Assembly: GCA_963702555.1 (NCBI GenBank)
Contig: CAVPCW010000012.1
Span: 124,001-188,000 of the forward strand
Source: CAMFLJ01 sp963702555
GTDB taxonomy: Bacteria; Actinomycetota; Acidimicrobiia; Acidimicrobiales; Acidimicrobilacustridaceae
Reading direction: 5' to 3'
DNA: 64,000 nucleotides
Part shown: piece after piece, positions 27,652 to 34,873 of the stretch
Layout of the letters: each line of letters opens with the position of its first letter
Position numbering within the stretch: position 1 is the stretch's first letter
Position numbers and translations under genes: made by a program
The notes under the pieces: model-generated
The model's database searches: none
What the model was told of the DNA's origin: nothing
The model's input: only the letters and a program-made list of their open reading frames with translations

Positions 27652-28500
27652 ATGACCGCTGCGCCCGAGACCCCCGCTGCCCCGACCGCTCCCGCCACCC
27701 TCGCAGCACCCGCTCCGGGCGCGCTCGGCTGGTACCTCCCCGGGGTGTTCGGGGTCGACGAGATCGACCGACTGGTGGCGTTCCACGAGGCCTGGGGGTT
27801 CTCCATCCTCAGGGGCGCCTACACCGAGGACGACCTGGTGGCACTGGAGGCGGAGATGGAGCAGCGCCAGGCGGCGCTCGTGGCCGGTGAGCTCCCCGAG
27901 AAGTGCGGGACGGTGATCCTCGACGACCCCGAAGCGTCGGTCGGGGGCCAGCCGTTCGCCCACTACGTGTGCCACATCACCCAGGTCTCCGAGCTGGCCG
28001 ATCACGCCGCTCGTACCGGACCGCTCGTCGAGGTGATGCACCGACTGATCGGCGATCACGCCTGGTTGCTCGACTACGAGCGCTTCGGCGTCGTCTACCA
28101 GGACGCCCGTCCCGGCAAGGAGACCTACTACTCCCGGATCGGCTGGCACTCGGACTGGCAGTCGGGCCCCCACCTCGAGACGTGGCCGTCCACGGCGTTC
28201 ACCATCCACATCGACGGCACGTCGCCGGCCAACGGGTTCCTGCGGGTCGTGCCCGGGAGCCACAAGGTCGGGCCCGAGGCCCAGCCGCTCGGCTTCGAGC
28301 CCATCCCCGGCGAGATCGCGGTCTACGCCGAGCGCGGCGACATCATCTTCCACGACGCCCACCTGTGGCACTCGGCAGCTCGCGCCACCGAGGACGCACC
28401 CCTCGGTGTGAGGCGTCACATCCGGGGCGGGTACTACGGCGGGACCCCTCTCGACGAGGGCCACGGCGTCGAGGACTTCGTGAAGAACGCCGCCCGCTGA
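27652..28500 (+). CDS. Phytanoyl-CoA dioxygenase (PhyH)-family Fe(II)/2-oxoglutarate enzyme
   Basis: The 282-residue protein opens with an Ala/Pro-rich arm, then a double-stranded beta helix with the iron triad HxD...H: HSD in IGWHSDWQSG (about residue 166) and the distal His in AHLWHSAAR, plus an Arg close to the C-terminus for 2-oxoglutarate. It resembles the PhyH/ectoine hydroxylase group. The substrate is unknown; embedded between a Rieske oxygenase and the importer it probably hydroxylates the imported compound (hydroxylation of an N-methyl group is one demethylation route). Divergent from Rieske 2. Confidence 0.75.
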   Translation: MTAAPETPAAPTAPATLAAPAPGALGWYLPGVFGVDEIDRLVAFHEAWGFSILRGAYTEDDLVALEAEMEQRQAALVAGELPEKCGTVILDDPEASVGGQPFAHYVCHITQVSELADHAARTGPLVEVMHRLIGDHAWLLDYERFGVVYQDARPGKETYYSRIGWHSDWQSGPHLETWPSTAFTIHIDGTSPANGFLRVVPGSHKVGPEAQPLGFEPIPGEIAVYAERGDIIFHDAHLWHSAARATEDAPLGVRRHIRGGYYGGTPLDEGHGVEDFVKNAAR

Positions 28501-28623
28501 GGCACCTGCAACCTGTCGGACAACCGTGGTGGACCAAGGGTCAGTTTGCTGTCAGGAACCGGGTGCGTTCTGTTCACCTCGGACTGACAACCCGGAAATC
28601 CTCACTCCGTAAGTTGCCAGCCA

Positions 28624-28642
28624 GTTCAACAAATCGTTGAAC
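28624..28642. promoter_or_regulatory. Palindromic operator, site C
   Basis: GTTCAACAAATCGTTGAAC has 7-bp perfect outer arms and matches sites A and B. It lies 25 bases upstream of the GTG of the first importer binding-protein gene and probably controls the transport operon. Confidence 0.75.
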
Positions 28643-28667
28643 GGAATCCACCCACACGGAGGATCGC

Positions 28668-29780
28668 GTGTCCCAAGCGCTCAACAGGCGGGCCTTCCTC
28701 GGCCGCTCCCTCACTGCCGGTGCCGGCATGGCCGCGATCGCCGCCGGCGGAAGCACGTTCCTGGCAGCGTGCGGCTCCGACAGCGGCTCGTCGTCGTCCT
28801 CGGACACCACGTCAGCCAGCGGTGCCGCGGATCTGGGCACGCTGGACTACCAGTTCTCCTGGATCAAGAACGTCGAGTTCGCCGGTCAGTACATCGCCGA
28901 CCAGGCCGGGTACTACGCCGATGGCGGCTTCTCGAAGGTGAACTTCATGGCCGGTGGCCCCACCGTCCAGCAGGACGCCGTCGTGACGTCGGGCAAGGCC
29001 CTCCTCGGCATCGGCTCCCCGGACATCACCGCCCCGGCGATCCTGAAGGGCGCACCGCTCAAGGTCATCGCCGTGCTGTTCCAGAAGAACCCCTTCTGCG
29101 TGATGTCGCTGGCCTCGAACCCGGTCACCAAGCCCACCGACATGTACGGCAAGTCCTTCGGCCTCCAGGCCGTCAACGAGCCGGTCTGGAAGTCGTTCGT
29201 CAAGGCCAACAACCTCGACGAGTCCCAGATCGAGATCGTCCCGGTGCAGTTCGATCCGCAGCCCCTCGTGGCCGGCGAGGTCGACACCTGGTTCTCCTTC
29301 GTCACCAACGAGCCCAACCTGCTCAAGGTGCAGGGCGTGGAGACGGTCAACTTCCTGCTGGCCGACTTCAACTACCCGCTCCCCTCGCAGACCTACATGG
29401 CCACCGAGGAGAACATCGAGAAGAACCGCGATGCCCTCAAGGCCGTGCTCAAGGCCGACATCATGGGCTGGCACGACTCGATCAAGGACCCCGTCCGCGG
29501 CGCCACCTACGCCGTGGAGATCTACGGCAAGGACCTCGGCCTCGACATCCCCGAGCAGACGCTCGAGTCGGTGGCCCAGAACAAGCTGATCGTCCAGCCC
29601 GACACGCTGGCAAATGGCATCATGACGATCACCCCGGAGCTCGAGGAGAAGACCATCGCGACGCTGGCACTCGGCGGCACGACGATCACCGCCGAGCAGC
29701 TCTTCGACATGTCGCTCCTCGCCGAGGTGTACGAGGAGAACCCCGAGCTCAAGGCGACCCCCGAGGTCGTGGAGCCCTAA
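28668..29780 (+). CDS. ABC importer substrate-binding lipoprotein, NMT1/THI5-like, copy 1
   Basis: The 370-residue protein begins with a twin-arginine-like leader (RRAFLGRSL) and lipobox LAAC (Cys about residue 36), followed by a Ser-rich linker. The mature domain has the NMT1/SsuA type II periplasmic-binding fold with WIKNVEFAGQYIADQAGYY and GIGSPDITAPAILKGAP. Relatives bind pyrimidine thiamin precursors, riboflavin, nitrate or sulfonates; context points to a purine-like base. GTG 28,668 has a GGAGG ribosome site. It is followed by the ATPase after 2 bases. Confidence 0.85.
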   Translation: MSQALNRRAFLGRSLTAGAGMAAIAAGGSTFLAACGSDSGSSSSSDTTSASGAADLGTLDYQFSWIKNVEFAGQYIADQAGYYADGGFSKVNFMAGGPTVQQDAVVTSGKALLGIGSPDITAPAILKGAPLKVIAVLFQKNPFCVMSLASNPVTKPTDMYGKSFGLQAVNEPVWKSFVKANNLDESQIEIVPVQFDPQPLVAGEVDTWFSFVTNEPNLLKVQGVETVNFLLADFNYPLPSQTYMATEENIEKNRDALKAVLKADIMGWHDSIKDPVRGATYAVEIYGKDLGLDIPEQTLESVAQNKLIVQPDTLANGIMTITPELEEKTIATLALGGTTITAEQLFDMSLLAEVYEENPELKATPEVVEP

Positions 29781-29782
29781 CC

Positions 29783-30625
29783 ATGGAGACCGTGCTGAGC
29801 GACACCGACACCACCACCGCAGCGTCACCCCCGCCGGCGACGGACGACGGGATCGCTCTGCGCGGGCTCACCAAGCAGTTCAAGATCGGGCGGTCGACCA
29901 TGACCGCTCTCGACAACGTGTCCTTCGGGGCCCCGGCAGGTGCCTTCGTGGCCCTGCTGGGGCCCTCGGGATGCGGCAAGTCCACGATCCTGCGCATCCT
30001 CGCCGACCTGGAGCAGCCCACCGCCGGTGAGGCCATGGTCCACGGCGAGCCTCCTCAGGTCGCCCGGAAGCAGAACCACCTGGGCATCGCGTTCCAGGAC
30101 TCCGCCCTCCTCCCGTGGCGCAGCGTGATGGCGAACATCAAGCTGCCGCTGGAGGTGTCCGGCGTCTCGGTCTCCCAGCAGACCATCTCCGACCTCATCA
30201 AGCTGGTGGGCCTCGAGGGCTTCGAGAAGGCCCGCCCGTCCCAGCTCTCGGGTGGCATGCGCCAGCGTGTCGCCATCGCCCGTTCGCTCGTCGTCGAGCC
30301 CAAGATCCTGCTGCTCGACGAGCCCTTCGGCGCCCTCGACGAGATGACCCGCCAGCGGCTCAACCTCGAGCTGCAGCGCATCTGGCAGGAGCGGGCGACC
30401 ACGACCCTGCTGGTCACCCACTCCATCTCCGAGGCCGTGTTCCTCGCCGACACCGTGGCGGTGATGACCCCCCGCCCCGGCAAGATCCAGGAGGTCGTCA
30501 CCGTCGACCTCCCCCGTCCCCGCACCCCCGACATGATGCGGACGCCCGAGTTCCACGAGATCTGCGACCACCTCTCCGATCTGCTCTTCAGCGGCGGCGC
30601 ACCTCTCAGCGGGGACGACACGTGA
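29783..30625 (+). CDS. ABC importer ATPase
   Basis: The 280-residue NitT/TauT-type ATPase carries the Walker A LLGPSGCGKST, Q loop FQDSALLPWR, signature QLSGGMRQRVAIAR, Walker B ILLLDEPFGALD and switch His in LLVTHSISEAV. It powers uptake through the two permeases that follow. Its TGA overlaps the GTG of permease 1. It has an N-terminal extension of about 25 residues rich in Thr and Pro. Confidence 0.9.
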   Translation: METVLSDTDTTTAASPPPATDDGIALRGLTKQFKIGRSTMTALDNVSFGAPAGAFVALLGPSGCGKSTILRILADLEQPTAGEAMVHGEPPQVARKQNHLGIAFQDSALLPWRSVMANIKLPLEVSGVSVSQQTISDLIKLVGLEGFEKARPSQLSGGMRQRVAIARSLVVEPKILLLDEPFGALDEMTRQRLNLELQRIWQERATTTLLVTHSISEAVFLADTVAVMTPRPGKIQEVVTVDLPRPRTPDMMRTPEFHEICDHLSDLLFSGGAPLSGDDT

Positions 30626-31503
30626 CCGACCCGAACGCCGCCGGCGACCTCGTCGAGGTCGAGCACGTCGACGAGGTCGAAGTCGTCGTCGACGACACCA
30701 GCGACCGCGACACGGTCGCCTACATCACCGGGAGCACGCAGCCCAGGGAGAAGCCCCGGTGGCTTCCCGGCGCCCTCGGGATGATCGGCCTGCTCGTCGC
30801 ATGGCAGCTGATCTGCACCATCTTCCTGAACGACCCGAACGCGTCGATCCCGGCACCCACGGCGATCGTGTCCCAGATCCAGAAGGACGGGCTCGAGTTC
30901 TACTGGGACAACCTCACCACGACGGCCAGCGCCGCCTTCTGGGGCTGGCTCTGGGGCAACTGCCTCGCGATCGTCATGGCGCTGGTGTTCGTGCAGATCC
31001 CCCTCATCGAGAAGGGCCTGCTGAAGCTGGCGGTGGCCATCTACTGCCTGCCCATCATCGCCATCGGCCCGCTCCTGCAGATCCGGTTCGACGGCACGAC
31101 CCCCAAGATCATCCTGGCGGCCCTCTCGGTGTACTTCACCACCCTGATCGGCATGATCGTCGGGCTCCGCTCCGCCGACCGCACCTCACTCGACGTGGTC
31201 CGTGCCTACGGCGGCAGCTCGCTCACCCAGATGCACCGGGTGCGGATCAAGGCCAGCCTCCCGAGCCTCTTCGCCGCCCTGCGCATCGCCGCCCCCGCCG
31301 CCGTGCTCGGCGCCATCATCGGCGAGTACATGGGCAGCGACTCCGGCCTCGGCGTGTCGATGATCAACTCCCAGCAGGCGCTGCAGATCGAGCGCACGTG
31401 GGCCATCGCCCTCACCGCGACCGCACTCGCCGGCATCGCCTACGGGCTCACCGCCCTGGTCGCCAGACTCTGCACCCCCTGGGCCCCGAGGAACACCAAG
31501 TGA
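30622..31503 (+). CDS. ABC importer permease 1
   Basis: The 293-residue BPD-type permease starts with an acidic cytoplasmic arm of about 45 residues (VEHVDEVEVVVDD), then six hydrophobic segments. The coupling EAA-like loop is SLDVVRAYGGSSLTQMHRVRIKASLPSLFAALRI. It is preceded and followed by GTGA overlaps. Related by fold to permease 2 but not closely by sequence, so the two likely form a heterodimer. Confidence 0.85.
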   Translation: MTDPNAAGDLVEVEHVDEVEVVVDDTSDRDTVAYITGSTQPREKPRWLPGALGMIGLLVAWQLICTIFLNDPNASIPAPTAIVSQIQKDGLEFYWDNLTTTASAAFWGWLWGNCLAIVMALVFVQIPLIEKGLLKLAVAIYCLPIIAIGPLLQIRFDGTTPKIILAALSVYFTTLIGMIVGLRSADRTSLDVVRAYGGSSLTQMHRVRIKASLPSLFAALRIAAPAAVLGAIIGEYMGSDSGLGVSMINSQQALQIERTWAIALTATALAGIAYGLTALVARLCTPWAPRNTK

Positions 31504-32402
31504 CCGTCGTCGAGCCCGCCTCCGCCCCGGTCCCGAACGCCGACCCCACCACCGGTCGCCCGGTCGCCATCGAGCAGCCCACGGCCGGCCAGTTGGCGCT
31601 GCGGGTGCTGGTCCGCTTCCTGAAGTTCATGCTGAGCGCCACCATCGCCATCGTGGTCGCCCTCGTGGCCTGGCAGCTCATCCTCGAGCTGCTCGACTTC
31701 AGCCCGTTCATCTCCCGCGGCCCGGGCGACGTGTGGGCCTACATGTTCACCGACCCCGAGGCCGCCCAGAACCGCGACGTGCTCTTCGAGGCCACGAAGG
31801 TGACCTTCATCGACGCCGGGATCGGGCTCGTCACCGGCGTCCTCGCCGCCCTCGCCGTGTCGATGGTCTTCGTGCTCCGGCGGGGCGTGGAAGCCACGTT
31901 CATGCCCGTCGCCATGGCCCTGCGCTCGGTGCCGCTCGTCGCCATGACCCCGCTGATCGCCCTCGTGTTCGGGCGGGGGCTCCTGGCCGTGGCCGTGATC
32001 TCCGGCATCGTCACCTTCTTCCCGGCCCTCGTGAACGTCACCCAGGCCCTCAAGTCGGTGCCCACGCACACGATCGACCTGGTCACGGCCTACGGCGGCA
32101 CCCCTCGGATGGCGCTCACCAAGGTGCAGTTCCCGGCGGCCTTCCCTGCCCTGTTCGCCTCGATGCGCATCGCCGCCCCGCTGGCGATCATCGGCGCCCT
32201 GCTCGCCGAGTGGCTCGCCACCGGCAACGGCCTCGGCTACCTGATGCTGCAGTCGATGAGCATGTTCGAGATCGACCAGCTGTGGTCGTGCGTCGCGATC
32301 ATCACCTTCGCCTCCGTGGTGCTCTACGGCATCATCTCGAGCATCGAGAACGTGGTCCTGGCCCGGTACGCACCCGGTCGTGGCACCGGCTCCCCGGTCT
32401 GA
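31500..32402 (+). CDS. ABC importer permease 2
   Basis: The 300-residue permease of the same family has its EAA loop at DLVTAYGGTPRMALTKVQFPAAFPALFASMRI and a C-terminal WSCVAIITFASVVLYGII helix. The N-terminal 35 residues are cytoplasmic. GTG overlaps the stop of permease 1. It ends the transport operon core; the next gene (adenosine deaminase) begins 70 bases on. Confidence 0.85.
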   Translation: MTVVEPASAPVPNADPTTGRPVAIEQPTAGQLALRVLVRFLKFMLSATIAIVVALVAWQLILELLDFSPFISRGPGDVWAYMFTDPEAAQNRDVLFEATKVTFIDAGIGLVTGVLAALAVSMVFVLRRGVEATFMPVAMALRSVPLVAMTPLIALVFGRGLLAVAVISGIVTFFPALVNVTQALKSVPTHTIDLVTAYGGTPRMALTKVQFPAAFPALFASMRIAAPLAIIGALLAEWLATGNGLGYLMLQSMSMFEIDQLWSCVAIITFASVVLYGIISSIENVVLARYAPGRGTGSPV

Positions 32403-32472
32403 TCGACCACCGCTGCCGGCCAGGCCCCGCCGGTCCCGTGACGGAGTCCCCCCACCCCTGAGAGGCGCGCCC

Positions 32473-33483
32473 GTGAACGACCTCAAGACCCTCCCGAAGG
32501 CCCACCTCCACATCCACCTCGAAGGCGGGATGCGGCCCTCGACCCTGGCCGAGCTGGCCGAGGAGCACGGCATGGAGGTGCCCGTCGTCAGCGGCTTCGG
32601 GAGCTTCTCGGTGTTCGCCGCGATGTACGTGGCGGCCTGTGACGTGCTGCGCCGCCCGGCCGACATGGTCCGCCTGGTCGACGAGACCGCCGACGACGCC
32701 GTGGCCGCCGGCGCGGTCTACATCGAGCCGGCCATCTACCTTCCCCACCACCGCGATCGGCTCGGCCCGCCGGAGGAGCTGATCGAGCTGATCCTCGAGG
32801 CCTCCCGTGCGGCGACGGCCCGCACGGGCGTCGAGATCGGCTGGATGATCTCGGCCGACCGCACCGTCGACCCCGCCGACGCCGTCGCCCAGGCCCACAT
32901 CGCCGAGCGCCACGCCGGGAAGGGGGTCGTCTCGTTCGGGCTCGCCAACGACGAGCTGCTCGGGGCGCCCGGACGCTTCGTCGAGGCGTTCGACATCGCC
33001 CGCGACGCAGGCCTGCTCTCGACCCCCCATGCCGGTGAGCTCGACGGGCCTCAGAGCGTGGTGGAGGCCCTCGACCTGCTCGGCGCCGACCGCATCCAGC
33101 ACGGCGTGCGCTCGGTCGAAGAGCCCGGACTGCCCGAGCGGCTCGCCGACAAGGGCGTCTGCCTCGACGTGTGCCCCACCTCCAACGTGCTGCTCTCGGT
33201 GGTCCCGTCCCTGGAGGACCACCCGCTCCCCCAACTGCTCGACGCGGGGGTGAAGGTCTCCATCAACGCCGACGACCCACTGCTCTTCGGGCCCGGCCTG
33301 TTGGAGGAGTACGAGCTGTGCCGGGAGGCGTTCGGCCTCACCGACCTCCAGATGGCTCGGATCGCCGCGACCTCCATCTCGTCGAGCGGCGCGTGCCCCA
33401 ACACCAAGGCCGAGGCCCTCAACGGCATCGATGAGTGGTTGGAGTCCGGCGTCGTGGCCGGCGCCGCCGCGGAGCCCGCGTGA
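32473..33483 (+). CDS. Adenosine deaminase family protein 1
   Basis: The 336-residue TIM-barrel zinc enzyme (PF00962) deaminates adenosine or a related 6-aminopurine. Zinc ligands sit in KAHLHIHLEGG (His14/His16 region), TPHAGELDG gives the catalytic HAGE, CLDVCPTSNVLL and VSINADDPLLFG give the last Asp pair. Length is typical. Its stop overlaps the GTG of the second FAD subunit (GCGTGAAG), so it is coupled to the second dehydrogenase set. Substrate range (adenosine, adenine, methyladenine) is open. Confidence 0.85.
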   Translation: MNDLKTLPKAHLHIHLEGGMRPSTLAELAEEHGMEVPVVSGFGSFSVFAAMYVAACDVLRRPADMVRLVDETADDAVAAGAVYIEPAIYLPHHRDRLGPPEELIELILEASRAATARTGVEIGWMISADRTVDPADAVAQAHIAERHAGKGVVSFGLANDELLGAPGRFVEAFDIARDAGLLSTPHAGELDGPQSVVEALDLLGADRIQHGVRSVEEPGLPERLADKGVCLDVCPTSNVLLSVVPSLEDHPLPQLLDAGVKVSINADDPLLFGPGLLEEYELCREAFGLTDLQMARIAATSISSSGACPNTKAEALNGIDEWLESGVVAGAAAEPA

Positions 33484-34328
33484 AGCCCGCACCGTTCACC
33501 TACCTCGACCCCCCGACGATCGACGAGGTCCTCGCCGCGCTGGCAGAGCACGGTGACGAGGCCGCGGTGATCGCCGGGGGGCAGAGCCTCCTCCCCCTCA
33601 TGAACCTGCGTCTCGCCCGGCCCGAGGTCGTGGTCGATCCGCGGAGGGTGCCCGGCCTGCGCGCCATCACGGTGACGGCCGATGCCGTCGTGGTCGGGGC
33701 GATGGCCACGGCCACCGAGCTGCTCGAAGACGCCGGGGTGGCACGGGCGCTGCCCGGCCTCACCGAGGCCGTCGCCTGCATCGGCCACTCCCAGATCCGC
33801 AACCGCACCACGATCGGCGGCTCGGTGGCCCACGCCGACCCCTCCTCGGAGCTGCCCGCGGTCCTGGCCGGCCTCGAGGGCGAGATCGTGCTGCGGTCGA
33901 CCGCCGGCGAGCGACGGCTCGGGGCGGCCGCCTTCTTCGACGGCTCCTTCAGCACCACCCGCCGGGCCGACGAGCTCGTCACCGAGGTGCGCTTCCCGAT
34001 CCCCGCCGGGCCCACCGGATGGGACGAGGTGGCCCGCCGACCGGGCGACTTCGCCCTGGCCGGGCTGTTCGCCGCGCTCACCGTCGAGGGCGGCGCGGTG
34101 CGTCGGGCCCGGCTGGCGTTCAGCGGGCTGGCCGACCGACCCGTGCGCGCCACGGGCGCCGAGGGGGCACTGCTCGACCGCCCGCTCGACGGCGCCGCCC
34201 TGGACGACTGCACCGACGCCCTCCTCGCCGAGATCACCCCCACCGACGACGGCCATGCCTCCGGCCGCCACCGCGCCGCGCTCGCCGCCACCCTCGTGCG
34301 CCGCCTCCTGCCCCGCCTCGCCGACTGA
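33480..34328 (+). CDS. Xanthine-dehydrogenase/CODH-family FAD subunit, set 2
   Basis: The 282-residue CoxM-type protein has the FAD loops IAGGQSLLPLMNLRLARP and TIGGSVAHADPSSELPAVL. These are wording characteristic of the broader aerobic CO-dehydrogenase branch and differ from set 1 (AGGTDFMVEV), so the two complexes are not recent duplicates. GTG overlaps the deaminase stop. A 32-base gap precedes the 2Fe-2S subunit. Confidence 0.85.
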   Translation: MKPAPFTYLDPPTIDEVLAALAEHGDEAAVIAGGQSLLPLMNLRLARPEVVVDPRRVPGLRAITVTADAVVVGAMATATELLEDAGVARALPGLTEAVACIGHSQIRNRTTIGGSVAHADPSSELPAVLAGLEGEIVLRSTAGERRLGAAAFFDGSFSTTRRADELVTEVRFPIPAGPTGWDEVARRPGDFALAGLFAALTVEGGAVRRARLAFSGLADRPVRATGAEGALLDRPLDGAALDDCTDALLAEITPTDDGHASGRHRAALAATLVRRLLPRLAD

Positions 34329-34360
34329 CCCGTTCCCCTCCCGAACCAGAGCTGCACGCC

Positions 34361-34873
34361 GTGACCGACATCTCCGACCCCACCCGCACCGTCACCCTCC
34401 GCATCGACGGCGACGAACGAACGCTCGCCGTCGAGGGGCGCACCCTGCTGTCCGACGCCCTCCGCCACGGCGCCGGCCTCACCGGCACCCACGTGGCGTG
34501 CGAGCAGGGCGCGTGCGGAGCCTGCACCGTGGTGCTCGACGGCCGAGCGGTGCGGTCGTGCCTGATGCTGGCGGTGCAGGCCGACGGCTCCGACGTCGCC
34601 ACCATCGAGGGCGTCGCCCCCGCCGGTGCGCTCCACGCGGTCCAGGAGGCCCTGCGCACCAACCACGGCCTCCAGTGCGGCTTCTGCACCCCCGGCATCG
34701 TCATGTCCCTCGTCGCCGCGACCGAGCACGGCGTGAGCGTCGACGAGGCCGTCGACGAGGTCCTCGGCGGCCATCTGTGCCGCTGCACCGGCTACGTGAA
34801 CATCCGGGCCGCGATCCTCGACGCCTGGTCGAGCATCGACGCGTCCGCCCCGAGCCCGGAGGTCGCGCCGTGA
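34361..34873 (+). CDS. Xanthine-dehydrogenase/CODH-family 2Fe-2S subunit, set 2
   Basis: The 170-residue CoxS-type protein has CEQGACGACTV with a further Cys in VRSCLML, then QCGFCTPG and HLCRCTGY for the second cluster; all eight ligands are intact. GTG 34,361 is chosen since the open frame upstream is antisense-like Arg/Pro-rich sequence over the previous gene. Its TGA overlaps the GTG of the large subunit. Confidence 0.9.
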   Translation: MTDISDPTRTVTLRIDGDERTLAVEGRTLLSDALRHGAGLTGTHVACEQGACGACTVVLDGRAVRSCLMLAVQADGSDVATIEGVAPAGALHAVQEALRTNHGLQCGFCTPGIVMSLVAATEHGVSVDEAVDEVLGGHLCRCTGYVNIRAAILDAWSSIDASAPSPEVAP

